This document shows, piece after piece, positions 45,688 to 54,077 of a DNA stretch of 64,000 nt. The stretch's first letter is position 1. The number at the start of each line of letters is the position of its first letter. The DNA is from Streptomyces sp. NBC_00353 (lineage in GTDB: Bacteria; Actinomycetota; Actinomycetes; Streptomycetales; Streptomycetaceae), in NCBI RefSeq assembly GCF_036108815.1, contig NZ_CP107985.1:3472001-3536000 (forward strand). The letters are read 5' to 3'. The position numbers were made by a program, and so were the translations under genes. Under the pieces are notes generated by a model that worked only from the letters and a program-made list of their open reading frames with translations, ran no database searches and had not been told where the DNA came from.

Positions 45688-46027
45688 TCACCAGCCCTCG
45701 GACGCCGATCGGGTAGCGAGCCACTCCAGTGGCACGTTCAACGAGCGTCCTGTGGCCGGGCGCGGGCGAGGGAAAGGAGCCGTCCCCGGTGCGGCCCACC
45801 CAGGAGTACTCCAGGGCGTCCGGGGACAGCAGCCGTAACGCGTCCTGGTACCCGGCCGCGCCGGGGCCGGTGCAGAACTCGCGTACTCCCGGTCCTGGAA
45901 GAACCCGGTACCGCGGGGGGTGGTCGGGCTCCGGGATGTCGAAGTCACCGGGGACCGGCCGCGCGCCGGTCTCGCCCGACGGCAGCGCCGCGCGCAGCTC
46001 CTCGAGGAACTTGCGCCTACGGCTCAT
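45688..46027 (-). pseudogene. Decayed short gene upstream of acyl-CoA dehydrogenase
   Basis: Reading from the ATG at 46025-46027, the frame has normal GC-rich third positions up to PDHPPRYR. A short stretch then scores as coding only in another frame (GFFQDREYA), the first frame resumes (EFCTGPGAAGYQDALRLL), and the end again shifts to a second frame ending in NVPLEWLATRSASEGW with a TGA at 45688-45690. This pattern suggests a gene of about 110 residues with several frameshifts, or base-call errors. I do not recognise the family. A TTA leucine codon, rare in Streptomyces, is present. In the unshifted frame the ORF runs to 45557 and touches the next gene's ATG, probably by chance. Confidence 0.5.
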
Positions 46028-46047
46028 CAGCGGCGTCGGCACCGGGG

Positions 46048-47733
46048 TCAGCCGAACGTGAAGGAGTGGACCTTGAGCCCTGGCGTGAGGGTCAGGGTCA
46101 GGAGACCCTGCCGAGGCTTCGTACCGCTCACCAGCCGGTGGATGTTGGGTGCTCCGGAGATGGTGTGGGTAGTGGTCTTCCCGTCGAGGGTCGCGGTGAT
46201 GGTGCCGGTGCCGCCGACGTCGATGTGGACCTCGCTCGCGGAGAAGTTCAGCTTGATGCCCGCGTCGGGCCCGCTGGTCACCGACTCCCGGTCGGCGCTC
46301 CAGGTGCCGTCCAGGGCGGCCTCGCCGGACCCGATCTCCGCCGGGTAGGTGAAGGTGTCGGTGCCTTCGTCCAGGGATCCGTTGGCGACGGGGCCGCTGC
46401 GCCCGGCGCCCAGGGCGACCTCCCGGGTCAGGTTCGGGTCGGTCGGAGTGGCGTCCGGGAGACCGGTGGGGGGCGGCAGGGCGATGCCGGGGCGTGCGTC
46501 GGCCAGCAGTTTCCGGATCAGCGACTCGCGATGGCCGTAGTTGCCCTCGCCGACGGCAACGTGCCGCACCTGGCCCCGGGCGTCGATGAGGTACTCGGTC
46601 GGCCAGGCGTAGTTGTCGAAGTTCTCCCAGGTCCTGAAGTCGTTGTCCAGCGCGACCGGGTACGTGATGTCGAGCCGTTCGGCACCGGCCCTGACGTTCC
46701 CGGGCACGTGCTCGAACGCGTACTCGGGAGTGTGCACGCCGATCACCTCCAGGCCGGCCGACCGGTACTTCTCGTACCAGGCGTTGACGTGCTGGATGCT
46801 GCGGTGGCAGTTGATGCAGGAGTAGGCCCAGAAATCGACCAGGACAACCTTGCCGGCCCGTGCGCTCTCGGTCAGCGGCGCGCCCTGGGGCGTGTTGAGC
46901 CACTGTTGGATTCCGGAGATCTCCGGCGCGGTGCCGCAGTCGAGCAGCCCCGACGCCGGCTCTGCGGCGCACCGACGCAGCGACTGGTTCCGGTCCGCGT
47001 CGAGCGCCTCGGCGATCCCCGAGTCCGCGATCGCCTTGTTGACGCGGGCGGTGTAGTCGGGGACGGAGCGCTGCAGGACGTCGGTGACGTTGAAGGTGAG
47101 GCCGAAGGCCAGGAGCACGAAGGTCAGCCCGGCAACGAACCGCACGCCCCGCTGCCGGTTACGGAACGCCCGCACCCGCTCGCCGATGCGCCGGCCGGCC
47201 AGCGCGAAGAAGAGCAGGGGAATCGCGGTGCCGATCGCGAAGGCGACGGCGAGCGCGGCCGTCTGGACCCCGATCCGCTGCGTGGCGCCCGCGACGGTGA
47301 TGGCGGCGAGGACGGGTCCGGCGCAGGGCACGTACACCGCGCCCAGCGCCAGTCCCAGGACGAACCCGCTGCGCCTGCCGCCGATCTGCCGTTGGCCGAT
47401 GCGTGCGAACGGGCGCTCCAGCAGATCCTGCACCGCCGGGAACATCATGGCGACGCCCAGCAGGAGCAGCACCCCCAGACCGACCCACCGGATGATGTCC
47501 TGGGGCAGCGGCAGGGCCCCGAGCACCAGGGTGCCGAACAGCGTGATCAGGCTGAAGCTGACGACCAGCCCGCCCATCACCGCATAGGACCGGCCCTTGT
47601 GCGCCGGCCCCGCTCCGGTCCCGGAGGCCGGAACCCCGCCGGAGAGGAAGACCAGGGGCAGCACGGGCAGGACGCACGGCGAGACGGCGGTGACGAAGCC
47701 GCCGACCAGTCCGATGAGTATCAACGTAAGCAA
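46048..47733 (-). CDS. DipZ-like CcdA-thioredoxin fusion protein
   Basis: Carries reducing power across the membrane to exported proteins. The 561-residue product has an N-terminal CcdA domain of six helices with SPCVLPVLPL and YVPCAGPVL (the paired redox cysteines), then an exported thioredoxin-like domain with AYSCINCHRS as its CxxC, and a C-terminal beta-rich domain of about 130 residues. This is the DipZ architecture known from mycobacteria. The frame is open to 47892, but the TTG at 47731-47733 is chosen because GGAGG lies 5 bases upstream and the CcdA helix starts there. Two tandem operator-like repeats lie 130-190 bp upstream. trxA and msrB follow upstream on the same strand. Confidence 0.88.
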   Translation of the reverse strand: MLTLILIGLVGGFVTAVSPCVLPVLPLVFLSGGVPASGTGAGPAHKGRSYAVMGGLVVSFSLITLFGTLVLGALPLPQDIIRWVGLGVLLLLGVAMMFPAVQDLLERPFARIGQRQIGGRRSGFVLGLALGAVYVPCAGPVLAAITVAGATQRIGVQTAALAVAFAIGTAIPLLFFALAGRRIGERVRAFRNRQRGVRFVAGLTFVLLAFGLTFNVTDVLQRSVPDYTARVNKAIADSGIAEALDADRNQSLRRCAAEPASGLLDCGTAPEISGIQQWLNTPQGAPLTESARAGKVVLVDFWAYSCINCHRSIQHVNAWYEKYRSAGLEVIGVHTPEYAFEHVPGNVRAGAERLDITYPVALDNDFRTWENFDNYAWPTEYLIDARGQVRHVAVGEGNYGHRESLIRKLLADARPGIALPPPTGLPDATPTDPNLTREVALGAGRSGPVANGSLDEGTDTFTYPAEIGSGEAALDGTWSADRESVTSGPDAGIKLNFSASEVHIDVGGTGTITATLDGKTTTHTISGAPNIHRLVSGTKPRQGLLTLTLTPGLKVHSFTFG

Positions 47734-47864
47734 TACGACCTCCAGAGAACGAAGCCGCCCGAACAGCCACGGTTCGCCATGTCCTCGGGACCGACACCCG
47801 CGGCGAGGACCACCGGGCAAGGGACGTGCGCCTCGGGCCGGTTCCGCGTGCAGTCCCCGAGACG

Positions 47865-47920
47865 TCACCTGTCTCGCCGGTGACTCTTGCACGCGGCGAG
47901 TTACCTGTCAAACCGGTGAC
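47865..47920 (-). promoter_or_regulatory. Tandem operator-like repeats upstream of DipZ gene
   Basis: Two 20-bp copies, 47865-47884 and 47901-47920, are 36 bp apart. Each is an inverted repeat of TCACC/TTACC and GGTGA around a 9-base spacer and contains ACCTGT and CCGGT half-sites. They lie upstream of the TTG start and are likely binding sites for a dimeric regulator, such as a TetR-type repressor. The regulator is not identified. Confidence 0.55.
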
Positions 47921-47976
47921 GCGGGCAATTCGGCCGGGACGACGGGGTCCACACCCGCACCCGGTGGGCGTTCTGA

Positions 47977-48016
47977 GCGAACGGGCCGCCCCCCGGTGAG
48001 GGGGCGGCCCGTTCGC
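47977..48016 (-). terminator. Terminator downstream of trxA
   Basis: A perfect 16-bp stem (47977-47992 with 48001-48016) and an 8-base loop lie just after the trxA stop. The ~140 bp between it and the DipZ start hold the operator-like repeats and the DipZ gene's promoter. Confidence 0.88.
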
Positions 48017-48040
48017 CTTCTGCTGCGCGTGTGCGTGTGG

Positions 48041-48385
48041 TCAGCCGACCGGCTTGGTCTCGACGAAGCCGTCGAGGTCACGCAGGATGGCGGCCTTCGG
48101 CTTGGCGCCGACGATGGTCCTGGCGACCTCGCCGTTCCGGTACACGTTCAGCGTCGGGATGGACATGACGCCGTACTTGGCGGCCGTGGCCGGGTTCTCG
48201 TCGATGTTGAGCTTGACGATCTCGATCTGGTCGCCGTACTCGGCGGCGATGGCCTCCAGCGACGGGGCGATCTGGCGGCAGGGGCCGCACCAGGCAGCCC
48301 AGAAGTCCACCAGGACGGGCTTGTCGCTCTGCAGAACCTCGGCGTCGAAATCTGCGTCGGTGACGTTCTTCAAGGTGCCGGCCAC
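48041..48385 (-). CDS. trxA: Thioredoxin
   Basis: Cytosolic dithiol reductase of 114 residues with the standard fold. The active site is WCGPCR with Cys33 and Cys36, preceded by VLVDFWAAWC. The cis-proline loop is in MSIPTLNVYRNG. The ATG is at 48383-48385 with a strong upstream purine-rich site. It lies between msrB and the DipZ-like gene, so the three genes form a thiol-redox neighbourhood: TrxA can reduce both MsrB and CcdA-type proteins. Confidence 0.95.
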   Translation of the reverse strand: MAGTLKNVTDADFDAEVLQSDKPVLVDFWAAWCGPCRQIAPSLEAIAAEYGDQIEIVKLNIDENPATAAKYGVMSIPTLNVYRNGEVARTIVGAKPKAAILRDLDGFVETKPVG

Positions 48386-48424
48386 AGCGGCCTCCTTCTT
48401 CCGGGGGGTGGGGTGCGGGGTGCG

Positions 48425-48832
48425 TCAGCTCTCGTCGGGCGTCAGCCGCAGCGAGATGCTGTTGATGCAGTACCGCTGGTCGGTCGGGGTGGGAAAGCCC
48501 TCACCTTCAAACACGTGCCCGAGATGCGATCCGCACCGGGCGCACCGGACCTCGGTCTGTACCGTGCCGTACGACCGGTCCTCGGCCAGCTCGACGGCGT
48601 CCGTGTCCTTCGGGTCGAAGAAGGACGGCCAGCCGCAGCCGGAGTGGAACTTCTCCGTGGAGGTGAAGAGCTCGGCGCCGCAGGCACGGCAGGAGTAGAC
48701 GCCCTTGGTCTCGGTGTCGGTGTACTCGCCGGTGAACGGCCTCTCCGTGGCAGCGCGGCGCAGAACCTGGTATTCGTCAGGGCCCAGCTCCGCGCGCCAC
48801 TGCTCGTCCGGCTTTTCGATGTCGTACGCCAT
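48425..48832 (-). CDS. msrB: Peptide methionine-R-sulfoxide reductase
   Basis: Repairs the R epimer of methionine sulfoxide in proteins, using thioredoxin. The 135-residue protein has the catalytic Cys122 in RYCINSIS, a likely resolving Cys66 in HSGCGWPS, and zinc ligands in CRACG (Cys48, Cys51) and CARCG (Cys97, Cys100). The frame is open to 48997, but the ATG at 48830-48832 fits the family. Its stop is 39 bp upstream of the trxA start. Confidence 0.95.
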   Translation of the reverse strand: MAYDIEKPDEQWRAELGPDEYQVLRRAATERPFTGEYTDTETKGVYSCRACGAELFTSTEKFHSGCGWPSFFDPKDTDAVELAEDRSYGTVQTEVRCARCGSHLGHVFEGEGFPTPTDQRYCINSISLRLTPDES

Positions 48833-49566
48833 GAGGCTCAGCCCCTCGTAGGTGGTGGGAAGAGGGGTGCGGGAAGGGCGGTCGCCTCGCGGCGGAGGGC
48901 ACTGCAGGGCTTCAGCCGAACGATCTTCCACTGCAGGCTTGAGGTTGGGCCCGGGGACATCGTCCCTTCCCGCACCCACACATGCATGAACCTTCAATCA
49001 AACCGGAGTGTTCCCGCCACCCCGGCATGACCTGAACCACAGCGGCCCCGCCCCCTGGTCTTCCCACTACTGCATGGGAATCGGTCAGGATTTGGTCCTT
49101 GGCCCAGGTCGGAGGCCAGAGGAAAACGAACGGCCGGAACCCCCGCACAGTGGGCCCCTCGCAGCGCCCTGACCTGCAATTTTCCTCTGACCTGCACAAA
49201 CTTTCAACGCCTTGGCCCGCATCAACCCGTCCGGGCCCGCTTCAAGCCGTTTCAACTTGCCCGCGTCCTCCCACGGGAGCACCACGGCTGAGGCGAAAAC
49301 GAAGCAGGCCCTGACCTGCTGTTATCCACTGCATTGCCCCACGAGCCCGCACCTGCCGCCAAGCTGACCAAAAATCTCGCGCACACGCGCGGGCCCCGAC
49401 ACCAAGCTGTCGGGGCCTGCGCGTGCATGACCGGATCGAAGGCGGATCATCCTCGGGTCGTACGTACAGATCGGGACGGCTGCTCACCTGGAAGCGGGCG
49501 GTCGCCTCCGCGTGGACTGGGCCGGGCCGGTCACTGGCAGCGGCGTCACCGGCCGGAGGGCCAGGT
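48833..49566. other. Non-coding left boundary of island
   Basis: About 730 bp without a credible gene. It contains the left copy of a 31-bp direct repeat (49128-49158), three copies of CTGACCTGC (49169, 49187 and 49311) and a mix of AT-rich patches. A hairpin of GCGCGTG-type sequence near 49380-49430 may be a terminator for the SpoIIE-type gene. Short ORFs here lack codon bias and family motifs. Confidence 0.55.
49128..49158 (+). repeat. Left copy of 31-bp direct repeat (att-like)
   Basis: Matches 54956-54986 in the same orientation at 29 of 31 positions. The right copy forms the 5' arm and loop of a perfect terminator; this copy lacks the matching 3' arm, as expected if an element inserted into the terminator and split it. 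An attL-like boundary is the preferred reading. Confidence 0.6.
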
Positions 49567-50769
49567 TCAAGATCGCTCGGCCGCCCGGACTGGGCACTCC
49601 TGGTCCCGGGTGCCTTGCCAGTCCAGGCAGACCACGGTGGCGTCATCATGCAGGACACCTTGCTGAGCACGCAGGACAGCCTGAGTAAGGGTGTGAACGG
49701 TCTCGCGAGGGTGCAGGTCGCGAGTGCCCTCGATCAGGGACGGAAGGTCCTCGGCGGCGGCGTTGCGCTCGAGCATGCCATCGGTGACCAGGATGAGGCG
49801 GTCACCTGGTCGCAGTTGGAGCGACTGGACGCGGTGCGGGTGCACCAAAGGGGCGCCGAAGGGCGGATCGATCTCGGGAGTGAGACGCGCGAGGCGTCCC
49901 CCGCGCAGTAGCCAGGGCCACGGGTGACCGGCATTGACGAAGCCGGCACTTCCCGTCTGCAGGTCGATGCGCAAGAGCTGGCCGGTGACCAAGGGGCCAT
50001 GCAGGCCGTGGTCGAGCAAGGCCTGATGGGCCTGATGGGCCTGGTCGGCCAGGTCGGCTCCTTTGCGCCGCGCGCTGCGTAGAGCGCCAACAAACAGGGT
50101 GGCGATGAGGGCGGCACGGACGTCGTGGCCCATGGCGTCGGTGATGGACACGTGCAGGGTGTGGCGGTCGAGGGAGTGATCGAAGGTATCGCCGGCGATC
50201 TCTTCGCTCGGGATCAGCTCGCCGGAGATCGTGAACTGCGGTGCTTCACAGGTGAGGCTGTCGGGAAGGAGAGTGTTCTGGATCTCAGCGGCCAGGGTCA
50301 TGGGGAGGGTGCGGCGGCCCCACTGATACAGGTCGGTGAAGCGGCGGTTGGCGATGAGGATGTACGCCAGGGCATGGGCCGATTCGACGATCGCCTGCAC
50401 AGCTGAAGGTTCGGGGGCTTGCGGGAGGAGGACTTCAAGAAGCCCGATGGCATCCCCCCGGTTGGTCACCGGGGCCACGATCTGGACCTGCCCGTCGGGG
50501 TGCCCGCCTCGCCGGACGGACACCCGTTGGTCGCGCAGTACCTCCCCGTAGACGGTGCCGGGCAACCTGATGCGCTCCCGCTCCTCACCGGCGTCAGCGT
50601 TGCTCAGGCGCACAACGGCGTTGCCGGTGAAGTCGGTGATCAAAAAGGAAACCGACCGGGCCTCCAGGCGCCTCGCCAGCTCGAAGGCGATCACCTCGGC
50701 CGACTCGACAGGCATCCGGGCCTCTGCCGCAGCGAGCAGTCCGGCCAGTCCTGCAGACCCTTCAGCCAT
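49567..50769 (-). CDS. GAF-SpoIIE (PP2C) serine phosphatase
   Basis: A 400-residue cytosolic phosphatase. Residues about 10-150 resemble a GAF sensor domain. From about 165 the SpoIIE/RsbU-type PP2C domain has LAAEIQNTLLPD, EEIAGDTFDHSLD (metal-binding region), ITDAMGHDVRAAL, NAGHPWPWLL and LVTDGMLER. Such enzymes dephosphorylate anti-anti-sigma factors and are abundant in Streptomyces. No sigma-factor partner lies nearby. The ATG at 50767-50769 has GAGAGGAA upstream. It sits inside the island but its codons are normal. Confidence 0.88.
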   Translation of the reverse strand: MAEGSAGLAGLLAAAEARMPVESAEVIAFELARRLEARSVSFLITDFTGNAVVRLSNADAGEERERIRLPGTVYGEVLRDQRVSVRRGGHPDGQVQIVAPVTNRGDAIGLLEVLLPQAPEPSAVQAIVESAHALAYILIANRRFTDLYQWGRRTLPMTLAAEIQNTLLPDSLTCEAPQFTISGELIPSEEIAGDTFDHSLDRHTLHVSITDAMGHDVRAALIATLFVGALRSARRKGADLADQAHQAHQALLDHGLHGPLVTGQLLRIDLQTGSAGFVNAGHPWPWLLRGGRLARLTPEIDPPFGAPLVHPHRVQSLQLRPGDRLILVTDGMLERNAAAEDLPSLIEGTRDLHPRETVHTLTQAVLRAQQGVLHDDATVVCLDWQGTRDQECPVRAAERS

Positions 50770-50969
50770 CTCCGGTTCCTCTCGCCGGATCCGCCCAAAG
50801 ATCCACTCTCACGACAGCACCGACGAGCCGCGCCCGTGACCGATGCGATACAGAGTTACTTGGCCAGAGAGCGCAAGGCCCCATTACTCCACCAGCGGCA
50901 TGTCACACACCGTCGTCCCGCGTGCAGCCATGCGACCCCACGGCAGACCTGGTCTCACCTGACGGGAGA

Positions 50970-51170
50970 TCAGTAGTGCAGCGGCACTTGACGGCCCGGA
51001 TCGTCCAGCAGACGCCGCAACCGGGCCTTGCCGGGAAACCGTGGCCGGCACTCCGGTGAGCGCGGCGGGTGTACGTAGCCGTCGGGCCGTGCACCGGACA
51101 TCGAGTCGCCGTGTGAGGCGACGACGTATGGACCCACGACGGCGCAGTCGCAGTCGACACAGATCCTCAT
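50970..51170 (-). CDS. Small Cys-containing hypothetical protein
   Basis: A possible 66-residue protein starting at the ATG at 51168-51170. It opens with MRICVDCDCAVVGPYVVAS and continues with SGARPDGYVHPP and SPECRPR. The CxxC pair and SGARP-x-x-Y-x-H pattern resemble small Streptomyces proteins of unknown function. The frame is longer upstream but without a natural start. Evidence is limited to the motif and reasonable codon use. Confidence 0.45.
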   Translation of the reverse strand: MRICVDCDCAVVGPYVVASHGDSMSGARPDGYVHPPRSPECRPRFPGKARLRRLLDDPGRQVPLHY

Positions 51171-51209
51171 CGCCGGGCCTTCCGCCACGCCCGCGCGAGC
51201 CGGAGTGCC

Positions 51210-51471
51210 GTGGGGCAGGACGCCAACGGCCAGCGGGCCGCCCGCGCCAAGCGTCTGGCCAAGGCCCCGCGATCTGGACAAGCTCGCCGGTGCGGCGGAC
51301 GGGCGGCACTACAGGACCCGCGAGGAGATCGCCGCCAAGCACCGCGTGGTCTCCAGCCTGCGCGGAACCATCACCGACAGGCCGATAGTGCAGATCGCCC
51401 GCGGCGTCCAACTCCGCCTCCCCGAACCCCTCGGCCTCAAAGTCACCCAAACCCGCTGGCCACAGACCTGA
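51210..51471 (+). pseudogene. Frameshifted short gene in island
   Basis: One frame gives GQDANGQRAARAKRLAKAP up to about 51270; then coding bias moves to another frame, which gives RDLDKLAGAADGRHYRTREE and continues to a TGA at 51469-51471. Together they would form one ~85-residue basic protein with a single frameshift near 51270. The family is not recognised. It is convergent with the VOC protein gene. Confidence 0.45.
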
Positions 51472-51495
51472 ACCGGTGACCTGGGAAGTACGGGA

Positions 51496-51861
51496 CTAGT
51501 CGGCGCAGAGACAGAACGGATGCCCGACGGGATCCGCGAAGACTCGCCAGTTGCGCTCACCCTTACCGTCGTCCAGCAGGGTCGCGCCCAGCTCCAGCAC
51601 CCGCTCCTGCGCGGTGTCCAGGTCGTCCACCACGACGTCCATGTGGAACTGCTGCGGCCGTTCGGGGTCGGGCCAGCGCGGCTCCCGAAGCTGCGGCGCC
51701 TGCTGGAAGCCCAGGCTGGTGCCGTCCTCGCGGACGAGGTCGACCCACTCGGGGCTATCCGGGTCCAAGCGCACCTTGCCGCCCACCACGGCTGCGTAGA
51801 ACTCGGCGAGGGCCTTGGGGTCGGGACAGTCCAGGACGACGCTGCCCAGCTTGCCGATCAT
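51496..51861 (-). CDS. VOC (glyoxalase-like) protein
   Basis: A 121-residue protein with two beta-alpha-beta-beta-beta units of the vicinal oxygen chelate fold: KLGSVVLDCPDPKALAEFY, then QFHMDVVVDDLDTAQERVL and RVFADPVGHPFCLC. The DPVGHPFCL end is typical of glyoxalase/bleomycin-resistance-like proteins. Its substrate is unknown. Its ATG overlaps the stop of the frameshifted MFS gene (ATGA), so the two were translationally coupled; the frameshift may now reduce its translation. Confidence 0.88.
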   Translation of the reverse strand: MIGKLGSVVLDCPDPKALAEFYAAVVGGKVRLDPDSPEWVDLVREDGTSLGFQQAPQLREPRWPDPERPQQFHMDVVVDDLDTAQERVLELGATLLDDGKGERNWRVFADPVGHPFCLCAD

Positions 51862-53131
51862 GATGTCTGCCTCTCTTCGATCCGATTCTCTTCTGTCCGG
51901 TTCACGGGAACGCGTACCCCGGTCCAGGGGTCTTTCACGGTGCGGATGTCCCGCGTGAGCATCGGCAGTGCTGACCCGGCGAGGGCCACGCTGCCGATGG
52001 CAACCGCCGTCACGCTGCCCAGTGACTGCCCGAGCAGGCCGCCGAGGGCGGCGCCCACCGGCAGCACGCCGTAGGTGATGGTGCGGTAGGCGCCGTTGCT
52101 GCGGCCAGCGAGGTCTTGGGAACCAGGACCTGCCGGACGGTCACCGACAAGACGTTGGCGCTGCCCAGCCCGATGCCGGCGAGGGCCTGGCAGAGCCCGA
52201 GCAGTACTCCGTACGACAGGCTGCGCCCGGGCAGCAGCGGCAGCAGCAGCGGGGTGCCGGTGGACAGGACGAGGGAGGCGGCGAAGGCACGACCGTAGCC
52301 GAGGCGGGCGGCGAGGCGGAGGCCGAGCATGGCGCCGAGAAAGGCGCCGGCGCCGGCGGCGCTGAGGGCGAGTCCGTAGCCGCCTGCCGAAAGGCCGCGT
52401 TCCTTGACGGCGAGGACGACGAGATTGACGACGAGGATCTGCGCGCCCGCGTTGTAGAGCGCGGCATGCGCGGTGAGCGACCGCAGGAAAGGGCTGACCC
52501 AGATCTGCCGCAGACCCTCGGCCATGCCGGGCCGGTCCGGGTTCCGTACGGGCGGCGGCTCGGGCCGACGCGCGCCCGTCACGCCGAGCGCACTCGCGAC
52601 GTACGAGACGGCGTCGGCCAGCACCGCCACCGCCGGGCCGAGTGACTGCACCAGAAGGCCCGCGATACCCGGGCCGCTGACCTGCGCGGCGGTGGACGAG
52701 CCCTGGAGGGCGCGATTGGCGGCGGGCAGGTCGTTCTCACCCACCAGGGAAGGGACGTAGGCAAAGCCCGCGATGTCGAAGACGACGCTTGCTGCGCCCA
52801 CCGTCAGCGCGACGGCGATCAGCAGCGGCAGTGACAGCCCGCCCAGCAGCGCGGCCACGGGGACGGCGGCGAGCGCGACCGCCCGCAGCAGGTCGGCCGC
52901 GATCATGATGCCGCGCCGGCGGCGGCTCTCCAGCCAGTGCCCGGCGAATAGCGGGAGGGCGACGCTCGGCAAATAGGTGGCGGTGGCGATGGCACTCACG
53001 CCGGCTGCCCCCGCGTCCAGGGTGAGCGCTGCGGCGAGCGGCAGCGCCACCGCGGTGACGTGCGCGCCGACCGCGGAGACGGTGTGTCCCGCCCAGAACC
53101 GCCGGAAGTCGGCATCGTGCAACAGCGCCAA
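51858..53131 (-). pseudogene. MFS transporter, frameshifted
   Basis: An MFS exporter of the enterobactin-exporter-like group, about 420 residues when repaired. The TTG-started frame gives the first ~350 residues (FRRFWAGHTVSAVGAHVTAV, ATYLPSVALPLFAGHW, ESRRRRGIMI) up to VLVPKTSLA. Coding then moves to a second frame, SNGAYRTITYGVLPVGAALGG, continuing to the stop at 51858. The shift is a one-base change near 52108-52112. It is divergent from a CGNR regulator gene with an operator-like palindrome between, and overlaps the VOC gene. A sequencing error is the main alternative. Confidence 0.75.
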
Positions 53132-53159
53132 TTTCGTTACCCCTAACCCCGTTCAACCA

Positions 53160-53172
53160 GTAACGGCGTTAC
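53160..53172. promoter_or_regulatory. Palindromic operator between MFS and CGNR genes
   Basis: GTAACG-G-CGTTAC is a perfect 13-bp palindrome in the 75-bp divergent promoter region. Related GTAAC half-sites occur at 53136-53140 (as GTTAC) and 53193-53197. It probably binds the CGNR regulator and controls both genes. Confidence 0.55.
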
Positions 53173-53206
53173 CTGATAATGCCCCTCAAGGCGTAACCTC
53201 GCAAGC

Positions 53207-53761
53207 ATGCGACAACCCGGTGAACGCGCTCCCGCTCCTGAGCCCCTCAGATTGGCCCAGGACCTGGTGAACACCGTCGACCTGGAAATGGACAACGATC
53301 AGCTACGGACGGAGGCCGGCCTGACCGCCTTCGCCCGCGACCACGGCATGCCGGATCCGACCTTCGACGCGCAGGACCTCGCTGACGTCCGCGAACTGCG
53401 CGAAGCGCTGCGCGACGCCTGCCAGGCCCATACAGGCACCGATGTCCCGGACGCGTCCGCCACCGCCCTCGACCGGCTGCTGTCCGCCGCACCCCTCGTC
53501 CTCGCCGTCGACACCCACGGCGCCGCCACGCTGCGCCCCGCCCCCGGGCTGACCGGCGCCGCCGCGCTCACCGCCCGCATCGCCGCCGGCATCGCGACCG
53601 GCCTGGCCGACGGAACCTGGTCACGGCTCAAGGCGTGCGCGGCGCACAGTTGCCGCTGGGTCTACTACGACCGCAGCCCGGCAGGCCGCAGCCGCTGGTG
53701 CACGATGTCCATCTGCGGCAGCCGCGCCAAGATGCGGGCGTACCGCAGCCGTGGCACGTAA
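53207..53761 (+). CDS. CGNR zinc-finger transcriptional regulator
   Basis: A 184-residue protein with an N-terminal ABATE-like domain (LAQDLVNTVDLEM) and a C-terminal CGNR zinc finger, C-x4-C-x-W-x2-YD-x-S then RWCTMSICGSRAKMRAYR. The finger binds DNA. Such genes often lie next to MFS exporters and act as their regulators, as here. It is complete, unlike its partner. The ATG is at 53207, soon after the operator-like palindrome. Confidence 0.88.
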   Translation: MRQPGERAPAPEPLRLAQDLVNTVDLEMDNDQLRTEAGLTAFARDHGMPDPTFDAQDLADVRELREALRDACQAHTGTDVPDASATALDRLLSAAPLVLAVDTHGAATLRPAPGLTGAAALTARIAAGIATGLADGTWSRLKACAAHSCRWVYYDRSPAGRSRWCTMSICGSRAKMRAYRSRGT

Positions 53762-53788
53762 GGCACCCAGGGCAATAGGGAGGAAGCG

Positions 53789-54077
53789 CTACGCGTTTGC
53801 CCGGTACGTCCAGCCCGCATTGCCCCACAGCGCGGCATCCAGCGCGTTGCGGCCGTCGATCACATACCGCCGCGTCGCGCGACTCGACCCCTCGATCCCG
53901 GTGACATGCCTTGCCGGCAGCTCCTCCAACCCCGGCTCGAACATCGGGACCCTGCCCGCCGACAGCCTCTCGGCCCTGCGCGGGTCGATGTCCAGAGCCA
54001 GCATCTCGACCCCCAGCTCAGCCAATGCCGGCAGCGTGCGTGGCACCGAGATGTCCGGTGCCGATCACGCTGAGCGT
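53789..54077 (-). pseudogene. UDP-glucose 6-dehydrogenase remnant
   Basis: Two ends of a nucleotide-sugar dehydrogenase are joined. The 5' part has VIGTGHLGATHAAG in one frame, then a one-base shift to AELGVEMLALDIDP and LSAGRVPMFEPGLEEL. It then jumps to ATRRYVIDGRNALDAALWGN, the C-terminal signature of the family. About 300-350 residues of the ~450-residue enzyme are missing. This is an internal deletion plus a frameshift, so no activity is possible. Confidence 0.8.

Noticed and set aside
42792..45716. 974-codon open frame opposite aroA and the acyl-CoA dehydrogenase gene
   Set aside because: No recognisable domain; the minus-strand genes are clear family members.
45557..46027. 156-codon ORF translationally overlapping the acyl-CoA dehydrogenase start
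   Set aside because: The last third of this frame has poor third-position bias and the plausible C-terminus is in another frame, so the overlap is probably accidental.
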